From Desulfuromonadaceae bacterium (GTDB lineage: Bacteria > Desulfobacterota > Desulfuromonadia > Geobacterales > Pseudopelobacteraceae): a stretch of 64,000 nt of DNA. The notes under the pieces are model-generated. The model was not told where the DNA came from. It ran no database searches and saw only the letters and a list, made by a program, of their open reading frames with translations. The translations under genes and the position numbers were made by a program. The stretch covers positions 1 to 64,000 of the forward strand of contig JAQTQX010000010.1 in NCBI GenBank assembly GCA_028712075.1. The letters run 5' to 3'. Of the stretch, positions 27,601 to 34,624 are shown piece after piece; the stretch's first letter is position 1; every line of letters begins with the position of its first letter.

Positions 27601-29995
27601 CGAGGAGTCTGCCGGCCTGCGACGGACTCTGAAGGAGGAAGTGCCGCTTGCCGAACAGTACCGCAACCTCGGCCGCATCTACGACCTGCGTCTTAATCAG
27701 TATGCTGTTGCTGAGCAGTATTACGCTCAGGCGGGGGGAATTTATGCCCGGTCCGGCAACGGCGCACTGGAAGCGGAAACACTTCTGGAACGGGGACGCT
27801 GCCAGCGGCTGCTCGGAAATTTCCCCGCTGCCGACAAGCTCTATCATGATGCTCTGTTAAAAGCCGGTGCAAAGGAACTGCGCACGACCATGCGCATTGT
27901 GCTGGAACAGGCCAATAACGCCTGGTTCCAGGGGCGCTACCAGGAAGCATTTGATCTGCGCGAACGGGTGGAAAAAAGCGCACGTGCCGAACAGTGGCCA
28001 CTCGAGCAGGTTATGGCGAAAAATACCGGCGGCCTGATCTGGTGGACCCTCGGTGACAACAAACGAGCCAAGCTTGAACTGCGGGGAGCGCTGGAACGGG
28101 CGGAAAAGCTGGCGGTACGGCGCGACGAAGTGGCTACCACGCTCAACAACATCGGCCTGGTGCAGCGCGAATCCGGCGAGTACGCAGCGGCGCTGGTAAC
28201 GTTGGACAAGGCGCTGATAATCGATCGGAAACTCGGCTCCCGCTGGGCGATGGCTTACGACCTGCGCAACATTGGCCAGACACGCCTGAAAATGGGAGAT
28301 GCTGCTGCGGCAGTTCCGCTGTTTGGCGAAGCGATCGGTATGGCGGCTGATATCGGTGATAAGGTCAATCTGGCCAAAATTTATCTTGCCCGTGGAGATG
28401 CAGAAGCTGCGCTGAAACAGCCCGCTACTGCGGAGACCAGCTACCGGAAAGCACTCGGCATTGCCGATGCGCTGCTGCTGCGCGAAGTGCGTTGGCGGGC
28501 GCTGCTGGGGCTGGCACGGCTGCAGAACATGGCAGGCGATCGGCTTACGGCTGTCGCCTCATATCAGCAGGCGTTGAAAACTGTCGAGGAGTTACGGGCC
28601 GAAATAAAGCTGGACCAGCTGAAAGATGGCTTTTTGGCCGACAAAATGGATGTCTATGCCGGCCTGGTGAGCCTGCTGGTTGATCTGCAGCGCAGTGACG
28701 AAGCGTTTGCCGTGGCTGAGCGCTCCCGCTCGCGCAACCTGATTGACATCCTTGGGCGTCAGCGGTTATCGCTCTCCGGCTCGGTCGATCAGGAGTTGTA
28801 TGACCGGCAACTCCGGCTGAAAGAACAGCTGCTGGATCAGGAACATCTCTCGGTGCAGGCGCCAACGGCGAAAGAGCGGGCCCGCTATGCCGACGCGCTG
28901 GAAAAGCTGCGCGGTGATTATCAGGATCTGCTCCTAGATATTGAACGGAAACGTCCGGAACTGCTGGCACTGGTAAAGGTTAATCCGACGTCCATTGATG
29001 ATGTGAGAAACCTTCTGGAGCCGGGAGTTGTGCTGTTGTCATATTACCAGCTGCAGGATCGGCTGCTCTGCTGGAAAATCTCCCGTGACAAGACAACACT
29101 TTTCATTCAGAATATCTCCGCCACCGAGCTGGCAGGCAAAATAGCGTCGTACCGGCGCATGCTGCAAAATCTGGAACCGCTGGAAAAACAGTCTCGCGAA
29201 CTGTATGATCTGCTCGTAGCGCAGCCACTGGCAGGGAGCGAAGCTCTCCGTGCGGTCGGCATAGTGCCTCACGGCAGCCTCCATTATCTGTCTTTTGCTA
29301 CCCTGAATGACGGGCGCGATTATCTGGTTGACCGGCAACAGCTGTTTTATCTACCGGCGGCATCTCTGCTCAAATATACGCTGGCGCGGCGCAGCAGCGA
29401 AAAGAAGCTGCACATTCTTGCCATCGGCAACCCCGATCTCGGCAATCCTTCCCTCGATCTGCCTTTTGCCGAGCGGGAAGCGGGCACCCTTCGCTGGAAT
29501 TATCCGGATGTAACGACCCTGACCCGCGAGCGTGCCACCGAGAGCTGGATTCGTGAGCATATCAGTGAATTTGGCGTTATTCACATCGCCTCGCACGGCG
29601 AGTTTGATCCGGTTAATCCACTCTTTTCAGCGATCAGGCTTGCAAAAGACAGCAAAGCGGACGGCAAGTTGCAGGCAGAGGAGATTTTCGGGCTCGACAT
29701 CACGGCCGATCTGGTCGTGTTAAGTGCCTGTCAGACCGGGCTGGGGGATGTCCGAAGCGGTGATGACGTCGTCGGCATGAACCGGGCTTTTATCTTCGCC
29801 GGAACACACTCGTTGATGTCTAGCTTATGGCGAGTCAGTGATGTATCAACCGCAATCATGATGAAGCAGTTTTACCGTGATTATATGAGCCACGGCAAGG
29901 CAGAAAGTTTGACACGCGCCATGCTGCATGTAAAAAACCGATACCCGCACCCGGGATATTGGGGAGCGTTCGTGTTAACCGGGGATTATCAGTAG
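21671..29995 (+). CDS. Giant exported TolB-propeller / TPR / CHAT protease protein
   Basis: A 2774-residue protein. A signal peptide ends near Ala41 (VSA-LP). Residues about 75-340 repeat blades such as GDIWLLD, GDLWVWN and DAAFAAPAPDGRRWLF, a TolB-like beta-propeller. From about 350 to 1900 there are many TPR-like helix pairs in several blocks, and from about 1850 a regular TPR series (AEQYRNLGRIYD, ATTLNNIGLVQRESGEY, MAYDLRNIGQTRLKMGD). The last 320 residues are a CHAT domain, a caspase-like cysteine protease: His2642 in HIASHGEF and Cys2687 in LSACQTG form the dyad, followed by SLWRVSD. CHAT proteins are usually cytoplasmic; an exported one is unusual. It is coupled to its upstream neighbour by ATGA. 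Targets unknown. Confidence 0.85.
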   Translation: MKWHILTVVITRSNGATEKSKAFSVIVTFLMLLTCSLPVSALPLGDELLAPAAPRPAPRSRPETVPQPAIFSSRQVLYAARAGNGSAMVTVERGDKGDELWFYSLTGGAELPHLLHTSPVRLAAPALNNDGTLVAFVDAQDDVKGDIWLLDIVKADRKPKRLTDREAADDAPVFTIDGSAVVYQRQRPGSDLRELIKLNLNDNRTELLPVGIDAAFAAPAPDGRRWLFVSRTSDPNGDLWVWNEQGGGLTQLTGGGARDLYPAWENNDSILFTRQSSAATSGESGQIFRLQLRRDGADDQPFAAPLTSAALMAIAPIPGSNCFYFVAGQAGGGQLLSLPLSGEIPERESVAEQWALARIILERQPADPAHARLAAARVLAREDAPTREGALAGLALAGLMEQADERAAAVDQYAAVASRYALFSREAALAAVAKIRVQTALRCSDVVLVQRRQELIREAQQAMVAIAANQRGDVTARSLIDTARLHAEFGGGAADLLAAVGYTEQAAALTDASRPFRAEAALRRAELLAKLEKGEGAQTALVQVITSYGDQEEWADAATTALLDLVSPRDHADQAALAALAERYRMTLPRLAMGAWNRQGDVAYRANQWAKAKDAYRTVLEKFPVIPTPTAAARFALAEVLYREERYSEAKGLYETEMNAQPEDTPLYQLARAAYIRKTVAAGENLYRLGEMAAARTLFLDLIRYDGRSVEAHRGYIKTVAAMGQAAELLALYRKMLASYPDDPVLLYATGLTLTYLPGKESFTEADRLIARAAERMPASEYPPQTRGYLAEVAETVHGERGGLERALALYRRAWLLNRPLEQPENRANLDLNIGNSAYLLGSKATAWEFYRQRLAADIPFDNPDTELIFRQRYAATAFQMHEKEAPVTGYLRALQLTEQRLNPSRPLELFGRLTRRVTERLFSGSERTPAAEVALTRQQEITAGLEQLGSTPPEAPPSAGWSSFDSALRALLQQQRELLSDASSWQKDASKSAAELDGMARAVEKELDATPRLVETAAEIHDRLGLAYLEADRFTPAREQFDAAFSLNKGLGFTGNLAANRRSASIATYKEAHTASGEERLRLLHLSRDGFTELLKLIDTYPPTSKAPAKRSGGLFSLSANVVLDKIGSTDAAFGFSAVQEKRLAEIFLARIQSELGDLAAASLLLNKQLQRYPQDNTRIAPRDLYGVTLLSHRTAHLEQALGSHDAARDGFHRSTLLSLQGGNPVSAMLNLINWGELLINARQPIDRAPFLAATAQVSRLADFSRTALPPLVYSRYYNDLGVLLAQLAADAATDDGSREALLFKALEQFDRLLLIPADSSDPDVRHQQHRQLVTAQLNRGALLRALGLSDAADAAFTAALTEAGTSAAFSLEWRARAALGRFDEALVLISQLPVTEYDLQRGELLELFAPYLEKIATQNAEQGFALLEKLSELERVQLLGRGALGLSDPATFQQFRAAAPHLAELDRLEAARATTPAADRDYLQLRLQQEQAAVDDLFGLKLERLPPWYALAGEAALRLAAASVDLSELSRAGTDAPSAAGAVAVAQQRVNTVQASFNKECTAGRGGRLCRLISPQPVELIDVQETLSGKTVLRFTPLDEQRWLLFTITGKGVTAETVDRGTLEARLAATPQVVAVFEAPEQFSSALPLAWGLSATHLVQTVSKRKPFRRQVIDPSGWWPTGKPFIRLATLRMTERLSDAHTLVLPGQAGLLAEVPVLPGGGGYSLPLWEDEKGVRHFFTTLAAAENLSLIVAPHAGLDKAYTLGHLTALYGVPSLLLADGSSRDVRPFTAAYSHQALGAARSQLPSGWLLLGDWGPDAEEAARLGKSRFNDFGKRGVMAHNAGEFPKALSLFENALTIIDENPALAKQRATLHRYARESAYSAGFTERAIIHAAALVKEMAKEKAYSAEHADALLRLGLLQGNAEQFADAATSLKEGVGIFADLGMVKEQASALADFGVVMENSVNFSAAKTFFEESAGLRRTLKEEVPLAEQYRNLGRIYDLRLNQYAVAEQYYAQAGGIYARSGNGALEAETLLERGRCQRLLGNFPAADKLYHDALLKAGAKELRTTMRIVLEQANNAWFQGRYQEAFDLRERVEKSARAEQWPLEQVMAKNTGGLIWWTLGDNKRAKLELRGALERAEKLAVRRDEVATTLNNIGLVQRESGEYAAALVTLDKALIIDRKLGSRWAMAYDLRNIGQTRLKMGDAAAAVPLFGEAIGMAADIGDKVNLAKIYLARGDAEAALKQPATAETSYRKALGIADALLLREVRWRALLGLARLQNMAGDRLTAVASYQQALKTVEELRAEIKLDQLKDGFLADKMDVYAGLVSLLVDLQRSDEAFAVAERSRSRNLIDILGRQRLSLSGSVDQELYDRQLRLKEQLLDQEHLSVQAPTAKERARYADALEKLRGDYQDLLLDIERKRPELLALVKVNPTSIDDVRNLLEPGVVLLSYYQLQDRLLCWKISRDKTTLFIQNISATELAGKIASYRRMLQNLEPLEKQSRELYDLLVAQPLAGSEALRAVGIVPHGSLHYLSFATLNDGRDYLVDRQQLFYLPAASLLKYTLARRSSEKKLHILAIGNPDLGNPSLDLPFAEREAGTLRWNYPDVTTLTRERATESWIREHISEFGVIHIASHGEFDPVNPLFSAIRLAKDSKADGKLQAEEIFGLDITADLVVLSACQTGLGDVRSGDDVVGMNRAFIFAGTHSLMSSLWRVSDVSTAIMMKQFYRDYMSHGKAESLTRAMLHVKNRYPHPGYWGAFVLTGDYQ
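21700..21733 (+). repeat. Second, partial copy of the repeat element in the CHAT gene signal peptide
   Basis: These 34 bases match the reverse complement of the right end of the element at 20980-21106 (21073-21106) at 32 positions, and the first 25 are identical to its left arm. The segment codes for TRSNGATEKSK between the start codon and the hydrophobic core of the signal peptide. The opposite arm is absent or too degraded to see. Confidence 0.75.
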
Positions 29996-30018
29996 CAACA
30001 AAGATCACAAGGGGGAAC

Positions 30019-30552
30019 ATGATGAAAAAATGTGCGGGACTATTAGTCACCCTGGCCATACTGCTCTGCGCAACAGTGGCAGGTGCAGCAGAAAAACGCT
30101 GGGTATCAAGTGAAGGAACGTCGCTCAAGGTTGAGGCGTCGGCAGCGGCGGAAAACATTGCCGATTTGCCGGTCGGTACTGAAGTTGCCGTTATTGAATC
30201 AGGCGGTCGCTGGCTGAAGGTCAAAACAGTCGAAGGCAAGGAAGGATGGCTGTATGCGGGACGTATATCCGATACGCCCCCAGTCGGTGAAGTGAGCGGA
30301 GGTGATGACGGAATTTTTGGTGCCTCCCTGCAAAAAAGCCAGATCACTACCGCCAAGGCTGACAGCGCCCGCAGTATTCGCGGTCTTTCACCCGGTGCTG
30401 CCCAGTACGCCAAGGATAAGGGCACTCCGGAAATGTACAAAAAAGCACTTGATATCGTACTTGCACGAAAAGTCAGCGATAAAGAGTTGAAGGCCTTTTT
30501 GAAGGATGGGAAAATTGGCGAATATGCCCAGGTTCAAGGGGGTAAAAAATGA
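30019..30552 (+). CDS. Exported SH3b-domain protein
   Basis: A 177-residue protein with a signal peptide (KKCAGLLVTLAILLCATVAGA) and a bacterial SH3 domain over about 28-85 (TSLKVEASAAAENIADLP, VGTEVAVIESGGRWLKVKT, EGWLYAGRIS). Such domains bind peptidoglycan or peptides. The C-terminal 90 residues are helical, with no known domain. GGGGG lies before the start at 30019, and the stop overlaps the M48 start in ATGA. It is likely a periplasmic partner of the peptidase and CHAT protein. Confidence 0.8.
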   Translation: MMKKCAGLLVTLAILLCATVAGAAEKRWVSSEGTSLKVEASAAAENIADLPVGTEVAVIESGGRWLKVKTVEGKEGWLYAGRISDTPPVGEVSGGDDGIFGASLQKSQITTAKADSARSIRGLSPGAAQYAKDKGTPEMYKKALDIVLARKVSDKELKAFLKDGKIGEYAQVQGGKK

Positions 30553-31421
30553 AATCATTATTTATGCTAACGGTGGCGTTGCTCTGCCTGACCGCTTCTT
30601 CAGCCTCGGCAAGTTTCTTTAACACATTACAGAAACTCACTGATCCGAACTCTAAAGAAGGCAAGATTCTGTCCGGCGCGACGCAGGTGGTTTCAAGTTC
30701 GAAGGAGATCGATTACCCGACCGAACGGACTATCGGTGAAAGTCTGGCGCTCGAAGGATTGCAAAAATTCGGCACTCCGGTGAAAAATGAGGAGCTTCAG
30801 AAGTATATCAATACGGTAGGGAGTGCGCTTGCCGTCAACAGCAAGCGGGCAACAATACCGTATCAATTTGCCGTACTGGACAGTCCGGTACAAAACGCAT
30901 TTGCCGTTCCGGGCGGCGTTATCTTTGTCAGCAGCGCTTTGGTGTCGATTCTTGAAGATGAAGCGGAACTCGCCGCCGTTCTCGCGCACGAAATCGGGCA
31001 TGTTTCTGCGAAACATGCCTTAAAGAGCACTCAGCGGGCCCAGTTATTTGAGGGTGTCGGCACGATAACCGCTGCCAGCGTTAAAGGTAATAAAGGTAAA
31101 AAGTTTGCTTCTGCCATTGGCGACATGCAGACAGTTCTGTTTGACAAGGGTCTTGATAAGGAGATGGAGTTCGAGGCGGATCTGGCCGCAATGGAAACGG
31201 CGTACCGCACCGGCTACGATCCTTCTGCCATGATCAGGGTTCTTGAAAAACTGCAGAAACTTGAGGCATCAAGCAAGGGCAAAAAGGGCTCCTGGTTTTC
31301 AACCCATCCGCCGTTGGCAGAGCGGATAGCGCGGTTGAAGAGTCAGCTCGGCAAATATCCGGACTATGCAACGCTGGCTGAAGTAAAAGAGCGATTTGCG
31401 AAAAACGGAAAAATTAAATAG
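30549..31421 (+). CDS. Exported M48-family metallopeptidase
   Basis: A 290-residue zinc peptidase of the BepA/LoiP/HtpX class. A signal peptide covers the first 22 residues. The zinc motif HEIGH is at 147-151 and the third-ligand motif EFEAD at about 207-211; FAVPGGVIFVSSALV upstream is the M48 substrate strand. The C-terminus contains WFSTHPPLAERIARL, also typical. Family members clear misfolded outer-membrane proteins in the periplasm. It closes the run that starts with the AsmA-like gene and is followed directly by a strong terminator. Confidence 0.9.
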   Translation: MKSLFMLTVALLCLTASSASASFFNTLQKLTDPNSKEGKILSGATQVVSSSKEIDYPTERTIGESLALEGLQKFGTPVKNEELQKYINTVGSALAVNSKRATIPYQFAVLDSPVQNAFAVPGGVIFVSSALVSILEDEAELAAVLAHEIGHVSAKHALKSTQRAQLFEGVGTITAASVKGNKGKKFASAIGDMQTVLFDKGLDKEMEFEADLAAMETAYRTGYDPSAMIRVLEKLQKLEASSKGKKGSWFSTHPPLAERIARLKSQLGKYPDYATLAEVKERFAKNGKIK

Positions 31422-31427
31422 CCGGTT

Positions 31428-31458
31428 ACGCGCCCCTCATTCAAGGGGCGCGTTTTTT
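31428..31458 (+). terminator. Rho-independent terminator after the M48 gene
   Basis: CGCGCCCCT (31429-31437) pairs with AGGGGCGCG (31444-31452) around a six-base loop and runs into six T. This perfect 9-bp stem marks the end of the AsmA to M48 transcription unit. Confidence 0.9.
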
Positions 31459-31653
31459 GTACCTGGTTTGAATTTCCTATACTACTGCTCAAGATAACTT
31501 GAATATAATGATATTTTATTGTACGCTACGTCAGACTTTTTGATGAAGGGGATATGCCCGCTCATGATCTCTCCGCCAGCGACCTGCAGAAAACATCCAC
31601 TCCGGTTCGGACCAGACCGCGCCAACCTCTGCGAGTACGTACCAAAAAGGTTA

Positions 31654-31923
31654 TTGTTTCATCATTTGATCTTTCTCCTGCTTTTTCTGTCACCTCTTAC
31701 CTTCTCCGACGACAACACCCCGAATTTTCAGCCGGATTGCGAGGTAACTTCATCTCTTCGCGCCAAGACCAGGATGGTTGTCGCCCTGTTCCACCGGCCA
31801 CACCGGGCTGCCCGTCCGGTCCGTGCTGTGCCGCCTGTTTCGAACTATGTTGTATGGATCCCGTCCATACCGGCTGTTGCTGATCTTCCCGCTTTCCATC
31901 CCAGTAGAGCCCCTCCCGCCTGA
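31654..31923 (+). CDS. Doubtful small secreted protein
   Basis: In the gene-poor stretch 31459-32133, one frame from a TTG at 31654 (AAAAAGG just upstream) would encode an 89-residue protein with a convincing hydrophobic signal (HHLIFLLLFLSPLTFS) and a mature part rich in Pro, Ala, Arg and Val. An ATG in the same frame is at 31543. A second open frame across the same bases is Cys-rich and equally unsupported. TATAAT occurs at 31503-31508. No homologue is known to me; it may be noncoding. Confidence 0.22.
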   Translation: MFHHLIFLLLFLSPLTFSDDNTPNFQPDCEVTSSLRAKTRMVVALFHRPHRAARPVRAVPPVSNYVVWIPSIPAVADLPAFHPSRAPPA

Positions 31924-31982
31924 CCAGCCAATACTGTTATCTGATTCCCTGATTAGCGTAGCTCTTCCGCCTCGACAATAAT

Positions 31983-32075
31983 ATGTCCCCTCTCCGTATG
32001 GGATATGTCGGGGTGAAGGGGAATATCCTTTCATGCGGCCTTCAGCCGTTTCTTCTCTATGGGAGAAGGATGATA
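31983..32075. repeat. Degenerate REP-like palindromic repeats
   Basis: The segment reads like worn copies of the widespread repeats CCCTCTCC-x-GGG..GGGGTGAGGGG and CCTTCTCCC-x-GGGAGAAGG, here as TCCCCTCTCC, GTCGGGGTGAAGGGG and CTATGGGAGAAGG. A cleaner copy of the second type stands at 34589-34613. No transposase is nearby. Confidence 0.5.
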
Positions 32076-32133
32076 GCGCTAATCAGGACTGATTTCGTCA
32101 AACAGAACCTCTCTTGGAAAGGAGTGTTACTTT

Positions 32134-32499
32134 ATGCGAGATTTAATCGGGTTTCTGATTGATGTGTTTGAACCGGAAAAACAGATCAAACATAAAGGAT
32201 GTCTCTGTTGCGGTCGATGTTGTGCGTCGTTTGGGGGTCATCTTCGTGCAACCCGGCACGATCTTGATCGATGGGACAATGAAGGGCGCGATGATCTGCT
32301 CTCCCGCGTCAACAGACTGAACTGGATCTGGGTAGACCCTCAGAGCAAGGAACCGCTTGACATGTGTCCGTTCATCGAAAAGATAAACGAACAGCAGGCT
32401 GTCTGCGCTATCCAGAATACCAAGCCGGAAATGTGCCGGGACTATCCGACCATGGCACATGGACATCGCTGCTTAAGCGGGACGTTTTTAAAAATATAG
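32134..32499 (+). CDS. YkgJ-type cysteine-cluster protein
   Basis: A 121-residue protein of the YkgJ/UPF0153 family, thought to bind zinc or iron. The cluster CLCCGRCC lies at about 23-30 and further Cys are in MCPF, VCAI, MCRDYP and RCLSG. The spacing C-x2-C-x2-CC followed by two distant Cys is the family pattern. AAAGGAG precedes the ATG. Its role is unknown. Confidence 0.85.
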   Translation: MRDLIGFLIDVFEPEKQIKHKGCLCCGRCCASFGGHLRATRHDLDRWDNEGRDDLLSRVNRLNWIWVDPQSKEPLDMCPFIEKINEQQAVCAIQNTKPEMCRDYPTMAHGHRCLSGTFLKI

Positions 32500-32581
32500 C
32501 GCGGTTAATCGGTGGTATCGATAATCTGTGGTATTCTTATCGTGCTGCTTATTCTGGATGTTTTCACCCTGGATACCGTGC

Positions 32582-34561
32582 ATGGAATTCACTCTGTTAA
32601 AAGATCTGGTGCTGCTGTTCGGACTGGCGTTGATGACTGTGGTGCTGTTCCGTCAGTTCCGGCTACCGTCCATCATCGGTTTTCTCTGTACCGGTATTGT
32701 TGCCGGTCCCTACGCCCTCGGCCTGATCACCGATACCCGTCAGGTCGAGCAGATGGCCGAGATCGGGGTCGTGCTGCTGCTCTTTACCATCGGTATTGAG
32801 TTTTCCCTGAAGGAGTTGCTGCGGATCAAGCATCTGGTGTTGTGGGGCGGGGGACTTCAGGTTGGGATAACCATAGCCGTTGTTGCCGCTCTTGGAGTTC
32901 TGTCCGGTTTTTCCTGGCAGCAGTCCGCCTTTTTCGGTTTCCTGGTCTCTCTTTCAAGTACAGCGATTTTAATGAAACTGCTGATGGATGCCGGTGAGAT
33001 GGACTCGCCCCATGGCAAGGCGTGCCTCGGCATACTCATTTTTCAGGACCTTTGTGTCGTACCGCTCATGCTGTTCACCCCATTTTTAGGAGGGGCTGGC
33101 AACGGCCTGTCAGGTGTTGTCATCGTAGTGGCAAAAGCGCTGGTAGTCGTGGTAATTGCCCACTTCAGCGCACGGTTTGCCGTCCCGTGGATTTTCAGCC
33201 AGGTCGTCAAAACCCGGAGCAGAGAGCTGTTCATTCTGACTATAATTTTTGTCGGTTTCGGCACCGCCTTTCTGACGGCACAAGTTGGTCTTTCCCTCGC
33301 GCTGGGAGCATTCATTGCCGGCCTGGCTATATCAGAATCAGAATACAGCCATCAGGTTATGGGGGATATCATCCCGTTCCGTGATGCCTTCATCAGCCTG
33401 TTCTTCATTTCGGTGGGGATGCTGCTCGACCCGACAGTGGTGCTGCGCCACCCGTTGTCGGTTATGTTGGTTATTTCCGCTATCGTACTGGTAAAGTGGG
33501 GAGTAGCAACCGGTGCTGCTCTGATTCTGAGATTTCCTCCACGTCCGGCCCTGATCAGCGGTCTGCTGCTGGCCCAGGTGGGTGAGTTTGCCTTTGTACT
33601 TTCCCATGCCGGGCAAAAGTTTGGTCTGCTTAACGGAGAACAGTATCAGCTTTTCCTGGCCGCCTCGGTTGCTACCATGGCACTGACGCCGTTCTCGATG
33701 CGCTTTGCCGAGCCGCTTGCCAACAGGATTTCCGCACTTTTACCCGCAGCACTCAAGCGGGGCACCCGGGTAAGCGGACTGAGTCACGAACGTTTTCCCA
33801 TGGAGGATCATGTTGTCATTGTCGGGTTCGGGGTTAACGGTAGAAATCTGGCCAAAGTGCTTACCGGTAATGACATCAGCTATATTGCGATAGAAACAAA
33901 CCACCACACGGTCAAGATGGAGCGCAAAAAAGGAACTCGCATCATCTTTGGCGATGCTTCGCGCCCGGAAATTCTCAGTCATGCCTTGATTGAAAAGGCC
34001 CGCGTCATGGTTGTAGCCATCTCCGACGCTACCGCAACCCGGCGGGTAGTTGCCCAGGCCCGCATCATGAAGCCAACAATTCACCTGATCGTCAGAACCC
34101 GCTATGTCGCCGAGATGGAGCCGCTCTACCAGCAGGGCGTTAACGATGTGGTGCCGGAGGAGTTCGAAACGTCGGTGGAGATTTTTTCGCGGGTACTGCG
34201 AAGCTATCTGGTGCCGATTGACAAGATAGAGGGCTGCATTGGCGATATCCGGCGCGATTCCTACCAGATGTTCCGCCGTATCAGCCGCCGACACAGTCAC
34301 GCCACCGGCATTACCGGCTACCTCTCCGGGGTGGAACTTGCAACGTTCAGGGTGCAGGCAGGTTCTGACATAGACGGGACTCAACTGCGGGATGGTGTGT
34401 TGCGTGAGCGGAGCGGCGCATCGGTGCTGGTGATCCGGCGGAGGGATGAAATAATCTCGAACCCTGATCCTGTCTGGCAGTTTGCAGCTGAGGATATTGT
34501 GCTGGTGTTGGGAAAGGCGGATCAGCTGGCAGTTACTGCACGTCTTTTCAATCGGGAGTAG
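32582..34561 (+). CDS. KefB/YbaL-type monovalent cation:proton antiporter with TrkA domains
   Basis: A 659-residue CPA2 transporter. Residues 1-385 carry about 12 membrane helices with the family stretches FLCTGIVAGPYALG, LLLFTIGIEFSLKEL and ALGAFIAGLAIS; a TrkA-N Rossmann domain follows (VVIVGFGVNGRNLAKVL at about 405) and a TrkA-C domain ends the protein. It is likely a K+ or Na+/H+ antiporter gated by nucleotides; ion choice cannot be read. I use the ATG at 32582; an upstream GTG at 32528 would add an implausible Cys/Trp-rich leader. Confidence 0.88.
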   Translation: MEFTLLKDLVLLFGLALMTVVLFRQFRLPSIIGFLCTGIVAGPYALGLITDTRQVEQMAEIGVVLLLFTIGIEFSLKELLRIKHLVLWGGGLQVGITIAVVAALGVLSGFSWQQSAFFGFLVSLSSTAILMKLLMDAGEMDSPHGKACLGILIFQDLCVVPLMLFTPFLGGAGNGLSGVVIVVAKALVVVVIAHFSARFAVPWIFSQVVKTRSRELFILTIIFVGFGTAFLTAQVGLSLALGAFIAGLAISESEYSHQVMGDIIPFRDAFISLFFISVGMLLDPTVVLRHPLSVMLVISAIVLVKWGVATGAALILRFPPRPALISGLLLAQVGEFAFVLSHAGQKFGLLNGEQYQLFLAASVATMALTPFSMRFAEPLANRISALLPAALKRGTRVSGLSHERFPMEDHVVIVGFGVNGRNLAKVLTGNDISYIAIETNHHTVKMERKKGTRIIFGDASRPEILSHALIEKARVMVVAISDATATRRVVAQARIMKPTIHLIVRTRYVAEMEPLYQQGVNDVVPEEFETSVEIFSRVLRSYLVPIDKIEGCIGDIRRDSYQMFRRISRRHSHATGITGYLSGVELATFRVQAGSDIDGTQLRDGVLRERSGASVLVIRRRDEIISNPDPVWQFAAEDIVLVLGKADQLAVTARLFNRE

Positions 34562-34588
34562 CCGGTTACCCCTCATCTGTCCTGCGGC

Positions 34589-34613
34589 TACCTTCTCCCC
34601 TTGGGAGAAGGTA
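34589..34613. terminator. Palindrome between convergent kefB-type and nhaD genes
   Basis: TACCTTCTCCC and GGGAGAAGGTA form a perfect 11-bp stem with a three-base loop between two converging genes, so it may stop transcription both ways. The sequence belongs to the common CCTTCTCCC-x-GGGAGAAGG repeat family seen more degraded at 32062-32072. T tracts are short. Confidence 0.55.
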
Positions 34614-34624
34614 ACAATTCTACT

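Noticed and set aside
31554-31883. Cys-rich frame overlapping the doubtful secreted protein
   Set aside because: The Cys all fall in the last 35 codons, the ribosome site is too close to the start, and it shares its bases with another frame; kept only as a note in the finding on this gap.
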